DNA from: an uncultured Eubacteriales bacterium
GTDB taxonomy: Bacteria; Bacillota; Clostridia; Oscillospirales; CAG-272
Assembly (NCBI GenBank): GCA_934503195.1
Contig: CAKSVM010000052.1
Location: forward strand, 1 to 22,030
Direction of reading: 5' to 3'
DNA length: 22,030 nucleotides
Shown: positions 7,667 to 14,399 of the stretch, piece by piece
Layout: each line of letters begins with the position of its first letter
Position numbering within the stretch: position 1 is the stretch's first letter
Notes under the pieces: model-generated
What the model was told of the DNA's origin: nothing
The model's input: only the letters and a program-made list of their open reading frames with translations
The model's database searches: none
Made by a program: the position numbers and the translations under genes

Positions 7667-8506
7667 TCAGACTCTGATCTTTTCTCCCGGCTTTGCTTTC
7701 CCGGTTATCACGGTGTCGCGGATCTTCATTACCTCAAGCGTCTCGGCGGTGTCAAACGCCGTCTCCCCGGTCTCAAAGAAGCGCATGATGTCGGCGATGA
7801 GATTGCCGAAATAATCCGAGTTCACCGAACGGTAAGACGTGCGGCCGTCTTTGTCGGTCACAACCGCCGTGAAGGGAAGCGCGGGAGCGTAAGCGAGTCC
7901 GGCACGCTTTCCGTTTTCATAGAAGATATCCGCGCGTCCGCCGTCTCCGACCGGCTCGTATACAACTTCATTCGCCCCGGTCCCAAGGCACTTCACGATC
8001 ATTTCAATCTGGTGAATCACATATTCCTCAAGATTCGAGCCGCCTCCGGTTGTGAAGACCGCTTTCGCGTCGCCGGAATACTGCCTTAACTCGTCGCCGT
8101 ATCTCAGAGCCGAGCTTGAAAAGAATTTCACGCCGTGTTCCTTCGCGAGGGCGAAGATCTTTTCGGCCGTCTCATGATCGGGCGCGAAGGTCTTGTCGAT
8201 GTAGGGACTCACTCCCGCCGCGAAAACCTCCCCTGCGTAGCCGAGATGCTTATCGGGATCCGACGGCGCGAGGATTATGATGTGATCGGCCTTTTCGCAG
8301 ATTTCGGCGATCGTTCCGCACTTTTCCGCGCCGAATTTTTCGCACCATTCGGAGGTCGTCAGCTTTCCCTCGGGTTCGGTTTCGCCCCACGCGAAGGCGA
8401 CCTTGTAGTCGGCGTTATGTGATTTGTTGTAAGCCTCGATCATCGCGGGATAATTGTTCGCGTGCCACTCGTCGAGATAAAAATCGATGAAACCAAGCTT
8501 CTTCAT
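7667..8506 (-). CDS. Atypical Gfo/Idh/MocA-family oxidoreductase
   Basis: The 279-residue product is shorter than usual for the family (about 330-400). The first strand lacks the normal GxGxxG nucleotide motif and reads LGFIDFYLDEWHANNYP. The rest follows the family layout: HIIILAPSDPDKHLGYA (about 75-91) corresponds to the 'V.I.TP...H' segment, and YIDKTFAPDHETAEKI (about 102-117) aligns with the catalytic 'EKP' turn but reads DKT. The canonical C-terminal Asp/His pair is not evident. It may bind the cofactor differently, or act as a non-catalytic partner of the adjacent canonical enzyme. Its ATG overlaps the upstream stop codon by one base (TGATG, 8504-8508), so the two are translationally coupled and probably act on the same sugar. 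Confidence 0.75.
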   Translation of the reverse strand: MKKLGFIDFYLDEWHANNYPAMIEAYNKSHNADYKVAFAWGETEPEGKLTTSEWCEKFGAEKCGTIAEICEKADHIIILAPSDPDKHLGYAGEVFAAGVSPYIDKTFAPDHETAEKIFALAKEHGVKFFSSSALRYGDELRQYSGDAKAVFTTGGGSNLEEYVIHQIEMIVKCLGTGANEVVYEPVGDGGRADIFYENGKRAGLAYAPALPFTAVVTDKDGRTSYRSVNSDYFGNLIADIMRFFETGETAFDTAETLEVMKIRDTVITGKAKPGEKIRV

Positions 8507-9561
8507 CAGAATCTCAGCTCCCCGCCCTTGTCGGCCGATTTGTAGAGCGCGTCGAGAAGCTTCATGCTCTCAAGGATGTTGTCTATGTAGTTGCGATTTC
8601 TGACTCCGCTCTCGATCGACTCGACGAACGCCTTGTCTTCGCAGAGATACATATTAGGGATGTCATACTGCGGATGCTCAGTTTCAAGAGTTTCGCCGTT
8701 GCAGAACTCAAAGAGTCCGCCGTAGGTGAGTCTTGCGCCGCCCTTGTCGCCGAGAAAGTCGATGAACATCTCGTTCTTGTCGAGATTCTGCGCCCACGCG
8801 CCGTTGAATGAAATGCTCGACTTGTCGGTGCGGACGTATCCGGTGATGAAATCGTCAACGTCGTTCGTGCCGTTTTCAATATCCTTCGTGTCCTCAGCCC
8901 ACATTCCGTGATACTTGTAGGACTTCATATCCTTTGCCATCTCGCTGTAGGAGTCGCAGGTGGCGGTGACGACCTTCGCGTCTCCTAAGATGTAGAGGAT
9001 TAGATCGAGGAAATGGATTCCCCAGTCGATGAGAACTCCGCCGCCCGACTGCGATTTCGTTGTGAACGCGCCGCCAAGACCCGGGATCGATCTGAAGGAT
9101 CTGAACGAGCAGTAGACGTGATAGAGATTGCCGAACTTCCCTTCCTTCACCCAGTCGCGGAGGACCTCGACTGACTTGTGATAACGGTTGCAGACGCCGA
9201 TGTTGAGGAGCTTTCCGACTTCCTTCGCTTTGTTCGCCATCTCGACCGAGAGATCGTAGTTTACGGTGATCGGCTTTTCACAGAAGACGTGCTTTCCGGC
9301 GGAAAGAGCGTCCATCGTGACTGTGTAGTGAGCGTAGTTCGGCGTGAGCACCCAGACCGCGTCGACTTCGGGATCATCAAGAGCCACATGGTAATCGGTG
9401 ATTACCTGCTCGATGAAGGGGAATTTCTCCTTCTTCGCGACCGCCTTTGACTCGATGAGGTCGCAGGCGTATTTTACGCGGATGTTGTCCATCTGCGCGA
9501 AGGCCGGGAAATGCGCGCCCTCCGAAATTCTTCCGCATCCGATGACAGCTATTGTGAGCAT
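8506..9561 (-). CDS. Gfo/Idh/MocA-family NAD(P)-dependent oxidoreductase
   Basis: The product is 351 residues, normal for the family. The N-terminal Rossmann motif is VIGCGRIS (residues 6-13). The catalytic Lys is Lys96 in CEKPI (94-98). GGGVLIDWGIHFLDL (173-187) supplies the C-terminal active-site Asp179 and His183. Such enzymes oxidise or reduce hydroxyls of sugars, inositols or their derivatives; the substrate cannot be read from the sequence. It is the first gene of a three-gene operon with the atypical paralogue and a solute-binding lipoprotein, so the pathway is probably uptake and oxidation of a sugar-like compound. AAGGAG (9571-9576) lies 9 nt upstream of the ATG. The divergent AraC regulator is the likely controller. 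Confidence 0.92.
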   Translation of the reverse strand: MLTIAVIGCGRISEGAHFPAFAQMDNIRVKYACDLIESKAVAKKEKFPFIEQVITDYHVALDDPEVDAVWVLTPNYAHYTVTMDALSAGKHVFCEKPITVNYDLSVEMANKAKEVGKLLNIGVCNRYHKSVEVLRDWVKEGKFGNLYHVYCSFRSFRSIPGLGGAFTTKSQSGGGVLIDWGIHFLDLILYILGDAKVVTATCDSYSEMAKDMKSYKYHGMWAEDTKDIENGTNDVDDFITGYVRTDKSSISFNGAWAQNLDKNEMFIDFLGDKGGARLTYGGLFEFCNGETLETEHPQYDIPNMYLCEDKAFVESIESGVRNRNYIDNILESMKLLDALYKSADKGGELRF

Positions 9562-9600
9562 AGATAAAATCTCCTTTGTGATATTAAATTTCTTTATTCA

Positions 9601-9629
9601 ATTATATCACGCCGCGGACGATAAGTCAA
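9601..9629 (-). promoter_or_regulatory. Promoter of the oxidoreductase/solute-binding operon
   Basis: Minus-strand TTGACT (9624-9629) and TATAAT (9601-9606) are separated by 17 bp. The start would be near 9594, giving a leader of about 33 nt with AAGGAG in it. Confidence 0.82.
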
Positions 9630-9714
9630 TCTCATATCTTTTGCAAAAACATACCATTTTTTTGTATTGATCCGCCGCGCGGGGGATAAGGAATGAAAAA
9701 TCACCACTTTTTTT

Positions 9715-9734
9715 CGTTTGCCTCTTGACAAACG
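9715..9734. promoter_or_regulatory. Inverted repeat over the -35 box of the AraC promoter
   Basis: CGTTTG (9715-9720) and CAAACG (9729-9734) form a perfect 6-bp inverted repeat with an 8-bp spacer that contains most of the TTGACA box. A palindrome AACGCGTT (9731-9738) overlaps it. A protein bound here would block the regulator's own promoter, so it is a candidate autoregulatory operator. This is inference from position. Confidence 0.35.
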
Positions 9735-9753
9735 CGTTGTTTCAGGATATAAT
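9725..9753 (+). promoter_or_regulatory. Perfect sigma-A promoter of the first AraC gene
   Basis: TTGACA (9725-9730), 17 bp, TATAAT (9748-9753). Start near 9760, immediately before the ribosome binding site GGGAGGGG (9761-9768). Confidence 0.88.
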
Positions 9754-9773
9754 AGAAATCGGGAGGGGTCTCT

Positions 9774-10640
9774 TTGCCTGACGTTAAGACGCGCTATCAT
9801 TTTGACAACACATATATCGGCTCGCCGCTGGGATTCGGTGATATCAGCCTTATACAGATCGGACGCATATACTGCGAGCCGTCGTCCGTGATCGCGGCGC
9901 ATTCGCACGCAAACTGGTTCGAGCTGACTCTGGTCACGGCCGGAAGCGGAGTCGTTCTGACAAACGGCGACCCCTGCGAGGTGACGCCGCGCGATATTTA
10001 TCTGTCGTTTCCGGGCGATATCCACGAAATCCGCGCCGCGGAGAACGAAAAGCTCGAATACGACTATCTCTCGCTTTTTACTGATGACGCGGAAATGAGC
10101 GAAAGCCTTGAGATGATGATCCGCCAGAACCGCGACTCGGCGAGCCGGCGTTTCCGTGACGAAAAGATCTCGTTCTTAGTGAACTGCGCGCTGGCTGAGT
10201 TCACAAAACGCCGCGAGTATTCGGACGAACTGCTTTCGGGTATATTCAGGCAGATAATGATCTATCTCATCCGGGATTTTTCAGACATAGCGCAGGAGAC
10301 TGCCGACGTTTCTGACGCGCGGATTCTCTGCCTCCAGCTGATGAATCACATCGACGCGCATATCTACTCGTCCGAGAGCCTTTCGGAAACGGCCGAGAAA
10401 TTCAATTATAACTACAGCTATCTCTCGTCGCTTTTCCGGAAGACCACCGGAAAGAATCTCTCGGATTATTACCGCGAGAGAAAGATGGAGACCGCGAAGG
10501 TGCTGCTCCTCGAAAACCGGAAGAAGATAAACGAAATCTCGCAGATGCTCGGATATTCGAGTCCATTCGCGTTCAGCCGGGCGTTCACAAAGACCTTCGG
10601 CGTGTCTCCGAAGGAATTCAGGGCGTCGGGCGGGACATGA
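9774..10640 (+). CDS. AraC-family regulator with N-terminal cupin sensor
   Basis: The 288-residue product starts at a TTG (9774), chosen because GGAGG lies 7 nt upstream and the perfect promoter is just before it. Residues about 15-100 are an AraC-type cupin: AAHSHANWFELTLVTAGSG (about 41-59), with His43 and His45, and a PGDIHEI turn (80-86). Residues about 186-284 carry the two helix-turn-helix units, ESLSETAEKFNYNYSYLSSLF and INEISQMLGYSSPFAFSRAF, ending in the standard GVSPKEFR. It probably activates the divergent operon 6160-9561 in response to a sugar. No terminator separates it from the aldo/keto reductase gene, but that gene has its own promoter. Confidence 0.93.
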   Translation: MPDVKTRYHFDNTYIGSPLGFGDISLIQIGRIYCEPSSVIAAHSHANWFELTLVTAGSGVVLTNGDPCEVTPRDIYLSFPGDIHEIRAAENEKLEYDYLSLFTDDAEMSESLEMMIRQNRDSASRRFRDEKISFLVNCALAEFTKRREYSDELLSGIFRQIMIYLIRDFSDIAQETADVSDARILCLQLMNHIDAHIYSSESLSETAEKFNYNYSYLSSLFRKTTGKNLSDYYRERKMETAKVLLLENRKKINEISQMLGYSSPFAFSRAFTKTFGVSPKEFRASGGT

Positions 10641-10676
10641 CGCACAAAAAATTACCGAAAAGACAAAAATCAGACA

Positions 10677-10705
10677 TTGACAAACCTCGCCGTATCTGAT
10701 ATAAT
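10677..10705 (+). promoter_or_regulatory. Perfect sigma-A promoter of the aldo/keto reductase gene
   Basis: TTGACA (10677-10682), 17 bp, TATAAT (10700-10705). The leader is about 38 nt and contains AAAGGA 8 nt before the ATG. Confidence 0.88.
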
Positions 10706-10749
10706 AATGGCAAAAGGGCCTTTACAAGCCAAAAGAAAGGAAAAAGCTC

Positions 10750-11724
10750 ATGAACCGTTATTCTGAAATGCTCTATAACCGCTGCGGAACCAGCGGACTC
10801 AGACTCCCCGCGATCTCACTCGGACTCTGGCACAACTTCGGCTCGGTCGACGTTTTCTCGAATATGCAGGAGATGGCCAAGACCGCGTTCGACCTCGGAA
10901 TCACCCACTTCGACCTCGCGAACAACTACGGCCCCGTTCCCGGAAGCGCGGAGGAAAACTTCGGCCGGATTCTGAAAACTACTCTCGCCGGACACCGCGA
11001 CGAGCTTATAATCTCGTCCAAGGCAGGGTACACGATGTGGGACGGCCCTTACGGCAACGGCGGAAGCCGCAAGTATATGCTCGCCTCGCTCGATCAGTCC
11101 CTGAAGCGTCTCGGACTCGATTACGTCGATATCTTTTACTCCCACCGCTTTGACAAGGACACGCCGCTTGAAGAGACCATGTCCGCGCTCGCGCAGGCCG
11201 TGAAGCAGGGAAAGGCACTCTACGTCGGCGTCTCGAACTACGACGCCGCGCAGACCAGAAGAGCCTATGAGATTCTTAAGGATATGGGCGTCACGCTTCT
11301 GATAAATCAGCCGCGCTACAATATGTTCGACCGCTGGATCGAGCCTGAGCTTGTTCCGACGCTTGAAGAGCTCGGAGTCGGTTCGATATCCTTCTCACCG
11401 CTCGCTCAGGGGCAGCTTACCGACCGATATCTTCACGGCATCCCGTCCGACTCGCGCGCCGCGAAGCCGTGGGGATTCCTCAAGGAAAAGGACATCACAC
11501 CCGAAAAGCTCGAAAAGATCTCAAAACTCAACGAGATCGCCGCGTCGCGCGAACAGACTCTCGCCGAGATGGCACTTGTCTGGAATCTGAGACGCGGAAA
11601 GCTCACGAGCGTTCTCATCGGCGCGTCGCGTCCGGAACAGATCACCGACAACGTCGCCGCGCTGAAAAAGCGTGACTTCACCGAAGATGAGCTTTCGGCG
11701 ATCGACGCTGTGCTGAACGGCTGA
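10750..11724 (+). CDS. yghZ: Aldo/keto reductase, YghZ / L-glyceraldehyde 3-phosphate reductase type
   Basis: The 324-residue product has the full aldo/keto reductase tetrad: Asp55 and Tyr60 in FDLANNYG, Lys91 in SSKAGY and His132 in FYSHRFD. The insert TMWDGPYGNGGSRKYMLASL (95-114) and the GVSNYDAAQ and SPLAQGQLT segments are those of the YghZ group, related to the potassium-channel beta subunits. YghZ reduces L-glyceraldehyde 3-phosphate and some other aldehydes with NADPH. Here it may detoxify or process an aldehyde from the sugar pathway of the adjacent operon; that link is inference. Full length, cytoplasmic, single gene with its own perfect promoter and a terminator right after the stop. 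Confidence 0.93.
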   Translation: MNRYSEMLYNRCGTSGLRLPAISLGLWHNFGSVDVFSNMQEMAKTAFDLGITHFDLANNYGPVPGSAEENFGRILKTTLAGHRDELIISSKAGYTMWDGPYGNGGSRKYMLASLDQSLKRLGLDYVDIFYSHRFDKDTPLEETMSALAQAVKQGKALYVGVSNYDAAQTRRAYEILKDMGVTLLINQPRYNMFDRWIEPELVPTLEELGVGSISFSPLAQGQLTDRYLHGIPSDSRAAKPWGFLKEKDITPEKLEKISKLNEIAASREQTLAEMALVWNLRRGKLTSVLIGASRPEQITDNVAALKKRDFTEDELSAIDAVLNG

Positions 11725-11748
11725 GATCAAGAAACGTTATTCACGAAA

Positions 11749-11790
11749 CCCCCGCTTCGCGGCTTGCCGCGAAGCGGGGGCGTTCTGTTT
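11749..11790 (+). terminator. Terminator shared by the aldo/keto reductase and propeller/SBP gene 1
   Basis: A perfect 14-bp GC-rich stem (11749-11762 with 11767-11780) has a 4-nt loop. It sits between convergent genes. T-rich tracts on both sides are short (CTGTTTATT on plus, TTTCG on minus), so it probably serves both directions through stem strength. Confidence 0.75.
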
Positions 11791-14242
11791 ATTCGTTTAT
11801 CCGCGTCGTTACGCGGTCTTTGATGAGTTTTACGGTTTCATCGGCCGATTTCGCGCCCGAAAAGCAGGCCGAGGCCTCCTCGCGGATTATCGGGAGCAGA
11901 GCCTCATCCGTGCTGACGGCGTTCGTCACGCTGTCAAAGAGTCCGCGAAGGATATTTTCCGTGCCTTCGGTCATGTAGCCGTAGTTCTTGTCCGGCACGC
12001 GGTACTCGGCCGGACTCGTGTTCACCTGCGTGACCCACGATTTTTCAAGCTTCGAATAATAGTACCGGACCTCGGCGTACTCATACGCGTAGGCGATCAT
12101 CGCGTCGGCGGCGGATTTTGTGCACGGGAAACCGGGATTTGCCGTGTCCGACACGCTGAATGGCTTTCCGCGGTTTTCCCACATCTTTGTGGAATACCCG
12201 GCCTGAGCCGAGATGAACGACCACGCGCCATCCGGATCGGAACAGTCACTCGTGACCGCGATTCTGACCGTCGGGCGGATCATCGTGCCGCACCCGTCAT
12301 TTGCCGGATATCCGACGAAACAGAGATCGTCCTCGGGATAGAAGAAGGAATACTCGCGGATGAAATCGCCTATTCCCATGATATCGCTCATCCGGAGGGC
12401 GATTTTGCCGCTCCGATAGCTTTCGGGCGAGTCCGCCGCGAGGTCGTCGGACGGCGTTCTGAGCGACCCGCAGAGCTCAAGAAGCGAGTTAAGCTCGTCT
12501 CCCGGATCGAAAACCTTTTTCTCATAGTCGACATACCGCGGAACCGCCGCCTCAATGAGCTTCATGAAGACCGCTTCCGGTGTTTTCGCGTCATGTCCCG
12601 CGATAAGGCAGATATCATTCCCGAGGCTTGCCGATAAATCCGAAAGTCCGGTTAACGTCAGATGATTTTTCCCGGGCGTTTTCGCGGATCCGGTTATCGT
12701 CGAAAGCCAGAACTCCATGACGAGCGAGGTCAGCGTACCGTTGGCGTTTTCAAAGGGCTTTGTCACGCACGGGAGAAGATCTTCGCGCGATAATCCGTTT
12801 GGGCTCTCCATAAGAGGATACAGATCGGTAAAGAGGGACTGATCCCGGAATTTTTCATAGCGCAGATTCCCCGAGAAAATCAGGATATCCGGAATCTCCC
12901 CGGACATTATATCGCGGGTGAGCGCGGAGTCGGCCGCGTCTTTGTCACCGGGATAAATCTTCCGCGCGACCGCCCTTTTACCCGCCTCGCGGTTGTAGTG
13001 ATTTATGTAATCTTCGGTGATATAAGCTTCCGCGTCGGACATGGCGACTATGAGCGGCTCGACGCTTTCGGGGGAGATTTGCGGATTTTCCCCGGCGGAG
13101 TTCAGCTTTTCGAGCGTCATGTGGCGGATGACCGCGACGCGCTTTTCCTGCTCGACCCTGTCGAGATAGATCACCGGAAACTCGTCGCCGACGACGCCGA
13201 CCGATATCAGATCTTTTCCGGTTAGAAAAACGTCGTCAAAGCTGAGAATTTCGGTTCCGTCCGCCGAGATTCCGAGATTGTCCCACTCGTAGAAAGTCCT
13301 TCCGTCTGACGTGATGAGCTTCGACCCGGCGTCGGGCGGCGTCTCATAAATCCGCTCGCAGGTTCCGTTTTTCAGCGAAAAGACGCTTCGTTTTTCGTTA
13401 TCCGGGGTTCCGGATTCGTCGGCGGTCAGAAGCACATTCCATTCGGCGTCAGAAAAGATTTCCCCGGGATGTCCGTCGATCGACTCCGGGAGTTCGAACG
13501 ATTCCGAAATCTCGCCGTCGGGCGAGACGACGCGCCATGTGTTATCACTGTAGAAATACAAATAAAGCGAATTGTCGGCTCCGGCGGCGATTCCGGGAAG
13601 ATTCGCGCAGTCAAAGCCGAGGTCTTGTGACGGAAGCTCGAAGACAAGCTTTCCCTCACTGTCAAAGCGGCTGAGAAGCACCTGGTATTCACCGTCGGTC
13701 GCCTCGTGCAGTCTGAAACAGCTCTTGGTCGGGACGATGCCGATATCACCGTCGCCGACATAATCCGACGCCGGGATGTTCAGGACAAAATATCCGCCGT
13801 CGGGCGTTGTGATCGCGGAAAGGATCACGCGGCCGTTCACTGACGTGAGCTCGCCGGTGTCTGGATCGGGCGTGAAGAGCTTCTGAATCCGGGTTTCGCG
13901 GGTTGACGTGTCGTATATCAGAAGACAGTCAGCGGCGCGAGTGTCGAGCGGAACGTCGATTTTTTTGCCGTGATCGGATATGTCAGTGAGCGTGACCGAT
14001 TTTGACGGCTTTTCGAGCTTTTCTTCCCCCGCGACCGGTTTTATTATCCGTCCATCGTTTGTTATACGCGGACTTCCGGTATCGTCCGGGAGATATATGT
14101 TTTCGGGGACAAGCGAAAAGCCGATGTCGTGAGTTTCTATGTAATAAAAATCGTTGTCGGAATCTGTCTTCCGGCAGGCGGAGAGAAGAGTGATGAGCGC
14201 GAGAGAGGTGATGAGCGAAACGAACCGTGTTATTTTTGACAT
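11789..14242 (-). CDS. Large lipoprotein: propeller-like N-terminal half plus solute-binding C-terminal half (copy 1)
   Basis: The 817-residue product starts at the ATG at 14242, with GGAGGT 6 nt upstream; an earlier in-frame start would spoil the signal peptide. The lipobox is LLSAC with Cys23. Residues about 33-375 contain repeated short strands with turns such as DSEGKLVFELP, ADNSLYLYF, SPDGEISESFELP and SLKNGTCERIYE, typical of beta-propeller blades. Residues about 396-817 match a solute-binding fold: LIVAMSDAEAYITEDYINHYN, then SGEIPDILIFSG, LYPLM and PDGAWSFISA. Ordinary solute-binding proteins are 400-550 residues, so the N-terminal half is extra. It is paralogous to copy 2 immediately upstream (shared C-terminus DRVTTRINE). 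Probably an outer-surface polymer or peptide sensor/binder; the ligand is unknown. Confidence 0.83.
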   Translation of the reverse strand: MSKITRFVSLITSLALITLLSACRKTDSDNDFYYIETHDIGFSLVPENIYLPDDTGSPRITNDGRIIKPVAGEEKLEKPSKSVTLTDISDHGKKIDVPLDTRAADCLLIYDTSTRETRIQKLFTPDPDTGELTSVNGRVILSAITTPDGGYFVLNIPASDYVGDGDIGIVPTKSCFRLHEATDGEYQVLLSRFDSEGKLVFELPSQDLGFDCANLPGIAAGADNSLYLYFYSDNTWRVVSPDGEISESFELPESIDGHPGEIFSDAEWNVLLTADESGTPDNEKRSVFSLKNGTCERIYETPPDAGSKLITSDGRTFYEWDNLGISADGTEILSFDDVFLTGKDLISVGVVGDEFPVIYLDRVEQEKRVAVIRHMTLEKLNSAGENPQISPESVEPLIVAMSDAEAYITEDYINHYNREAGKRAVARKIYPGDKDAADSALTRDIMSGEIPDILIFSGNLRYEKFRDQSLFTDLYPLMESPNGLSREDLLPCVTKPFENANGTLTSLVMEFWLSTITGSAKTPGKNHLTLTGLSDLSASLGNDICLIAGHDAKTPEAVFMKLIEAAVPRYVDYEKKVFDPGDELNSLLELCGSLRTPSDDLAADSPESYRSGKIALRMSDIMGIGDFIREYSFFYPEDDLCFVGYPANDGCGTMIRPTVRIAVTSDCSDPDGAWSFISAQAGYSTKMWENRGKPFSVSDTANPGFPCTKSAADAMIAYAYEYAEVRYYYSKLEKSWVTQVNTSPAEYRVPDKNYGYMTEGTENILRGLFDSVTNAVSTDEALLPIIREEASACFSGAKSADETVKLIKDRVTTRINE

Positions 14243-14276
14243 CCCGAACCTCCGTGTGGAAAAGTTATCAATAAAT

Positions 14277-14305
14277 ATATTACCGCCTCCGCCGCGGAAT
14301 GTCAA
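14277..14305 (-). promoter_or_regulatory. Promoter of propeller/SBP gene 1
   Basis: Minus-strand TTGACA (14300-14305) is followed after 17 bp by TAATAT (14277-14282, 4 of 6 matches). Together with the terminator after copy 2, it shows the two paralogues can be expressed separately. Confidence 0.6.
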
Positions 14306-14346
14306 TAGAAAAAACATTTATTTTACAGAACAGCAAAACAAAATAC

Positions 14347-14389
14347 AAAAAGCCGACGAAAACCCGGCCACACGGGAAGCGAGGCCGGG
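14347..14389 (-). terminator. Terminator of propeller/SBP gene 2
   Basis: A 7-bp stem CCCGGCC/GGCCGGG (14363-14369 with 14383-14389) has a 13-nt loop. On the minus strand it is followed by TTTTC and then TTTTT. It lies 10 bp after the stop codon. Confidence 0.72.
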
Positions 14390-14399
14390 CTAGTATCTG

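Noticed and set aside
7553..8089. A 178-codon plus-strand frame over the oxidoreductase genes
   Set aside because: It overlaps two well-supported minus-strand genes and has no ribosome binding site or recognisable domain.
9594..10025. A 143-codon minus-strand frame over the first AraC gene
   Set aside because: It crosses both divergent promoters and is antisense to a clear AraC cupin domain.
11304..11316. AAATCAGCCGCGC, resembling the intergenic repeat core
   Set aside because: It encodes conserved residues of the aldo/keto reductase and lacks the TAAC part, so it is taken as chance.
14243..14317. N-terminal extension of propeller/SBP gene 1
   Set aside because: It would place Gly/Asn-rich sequence before the signal peptide and overlaps the promoter; the ATG at 14242 has GGAGGT.
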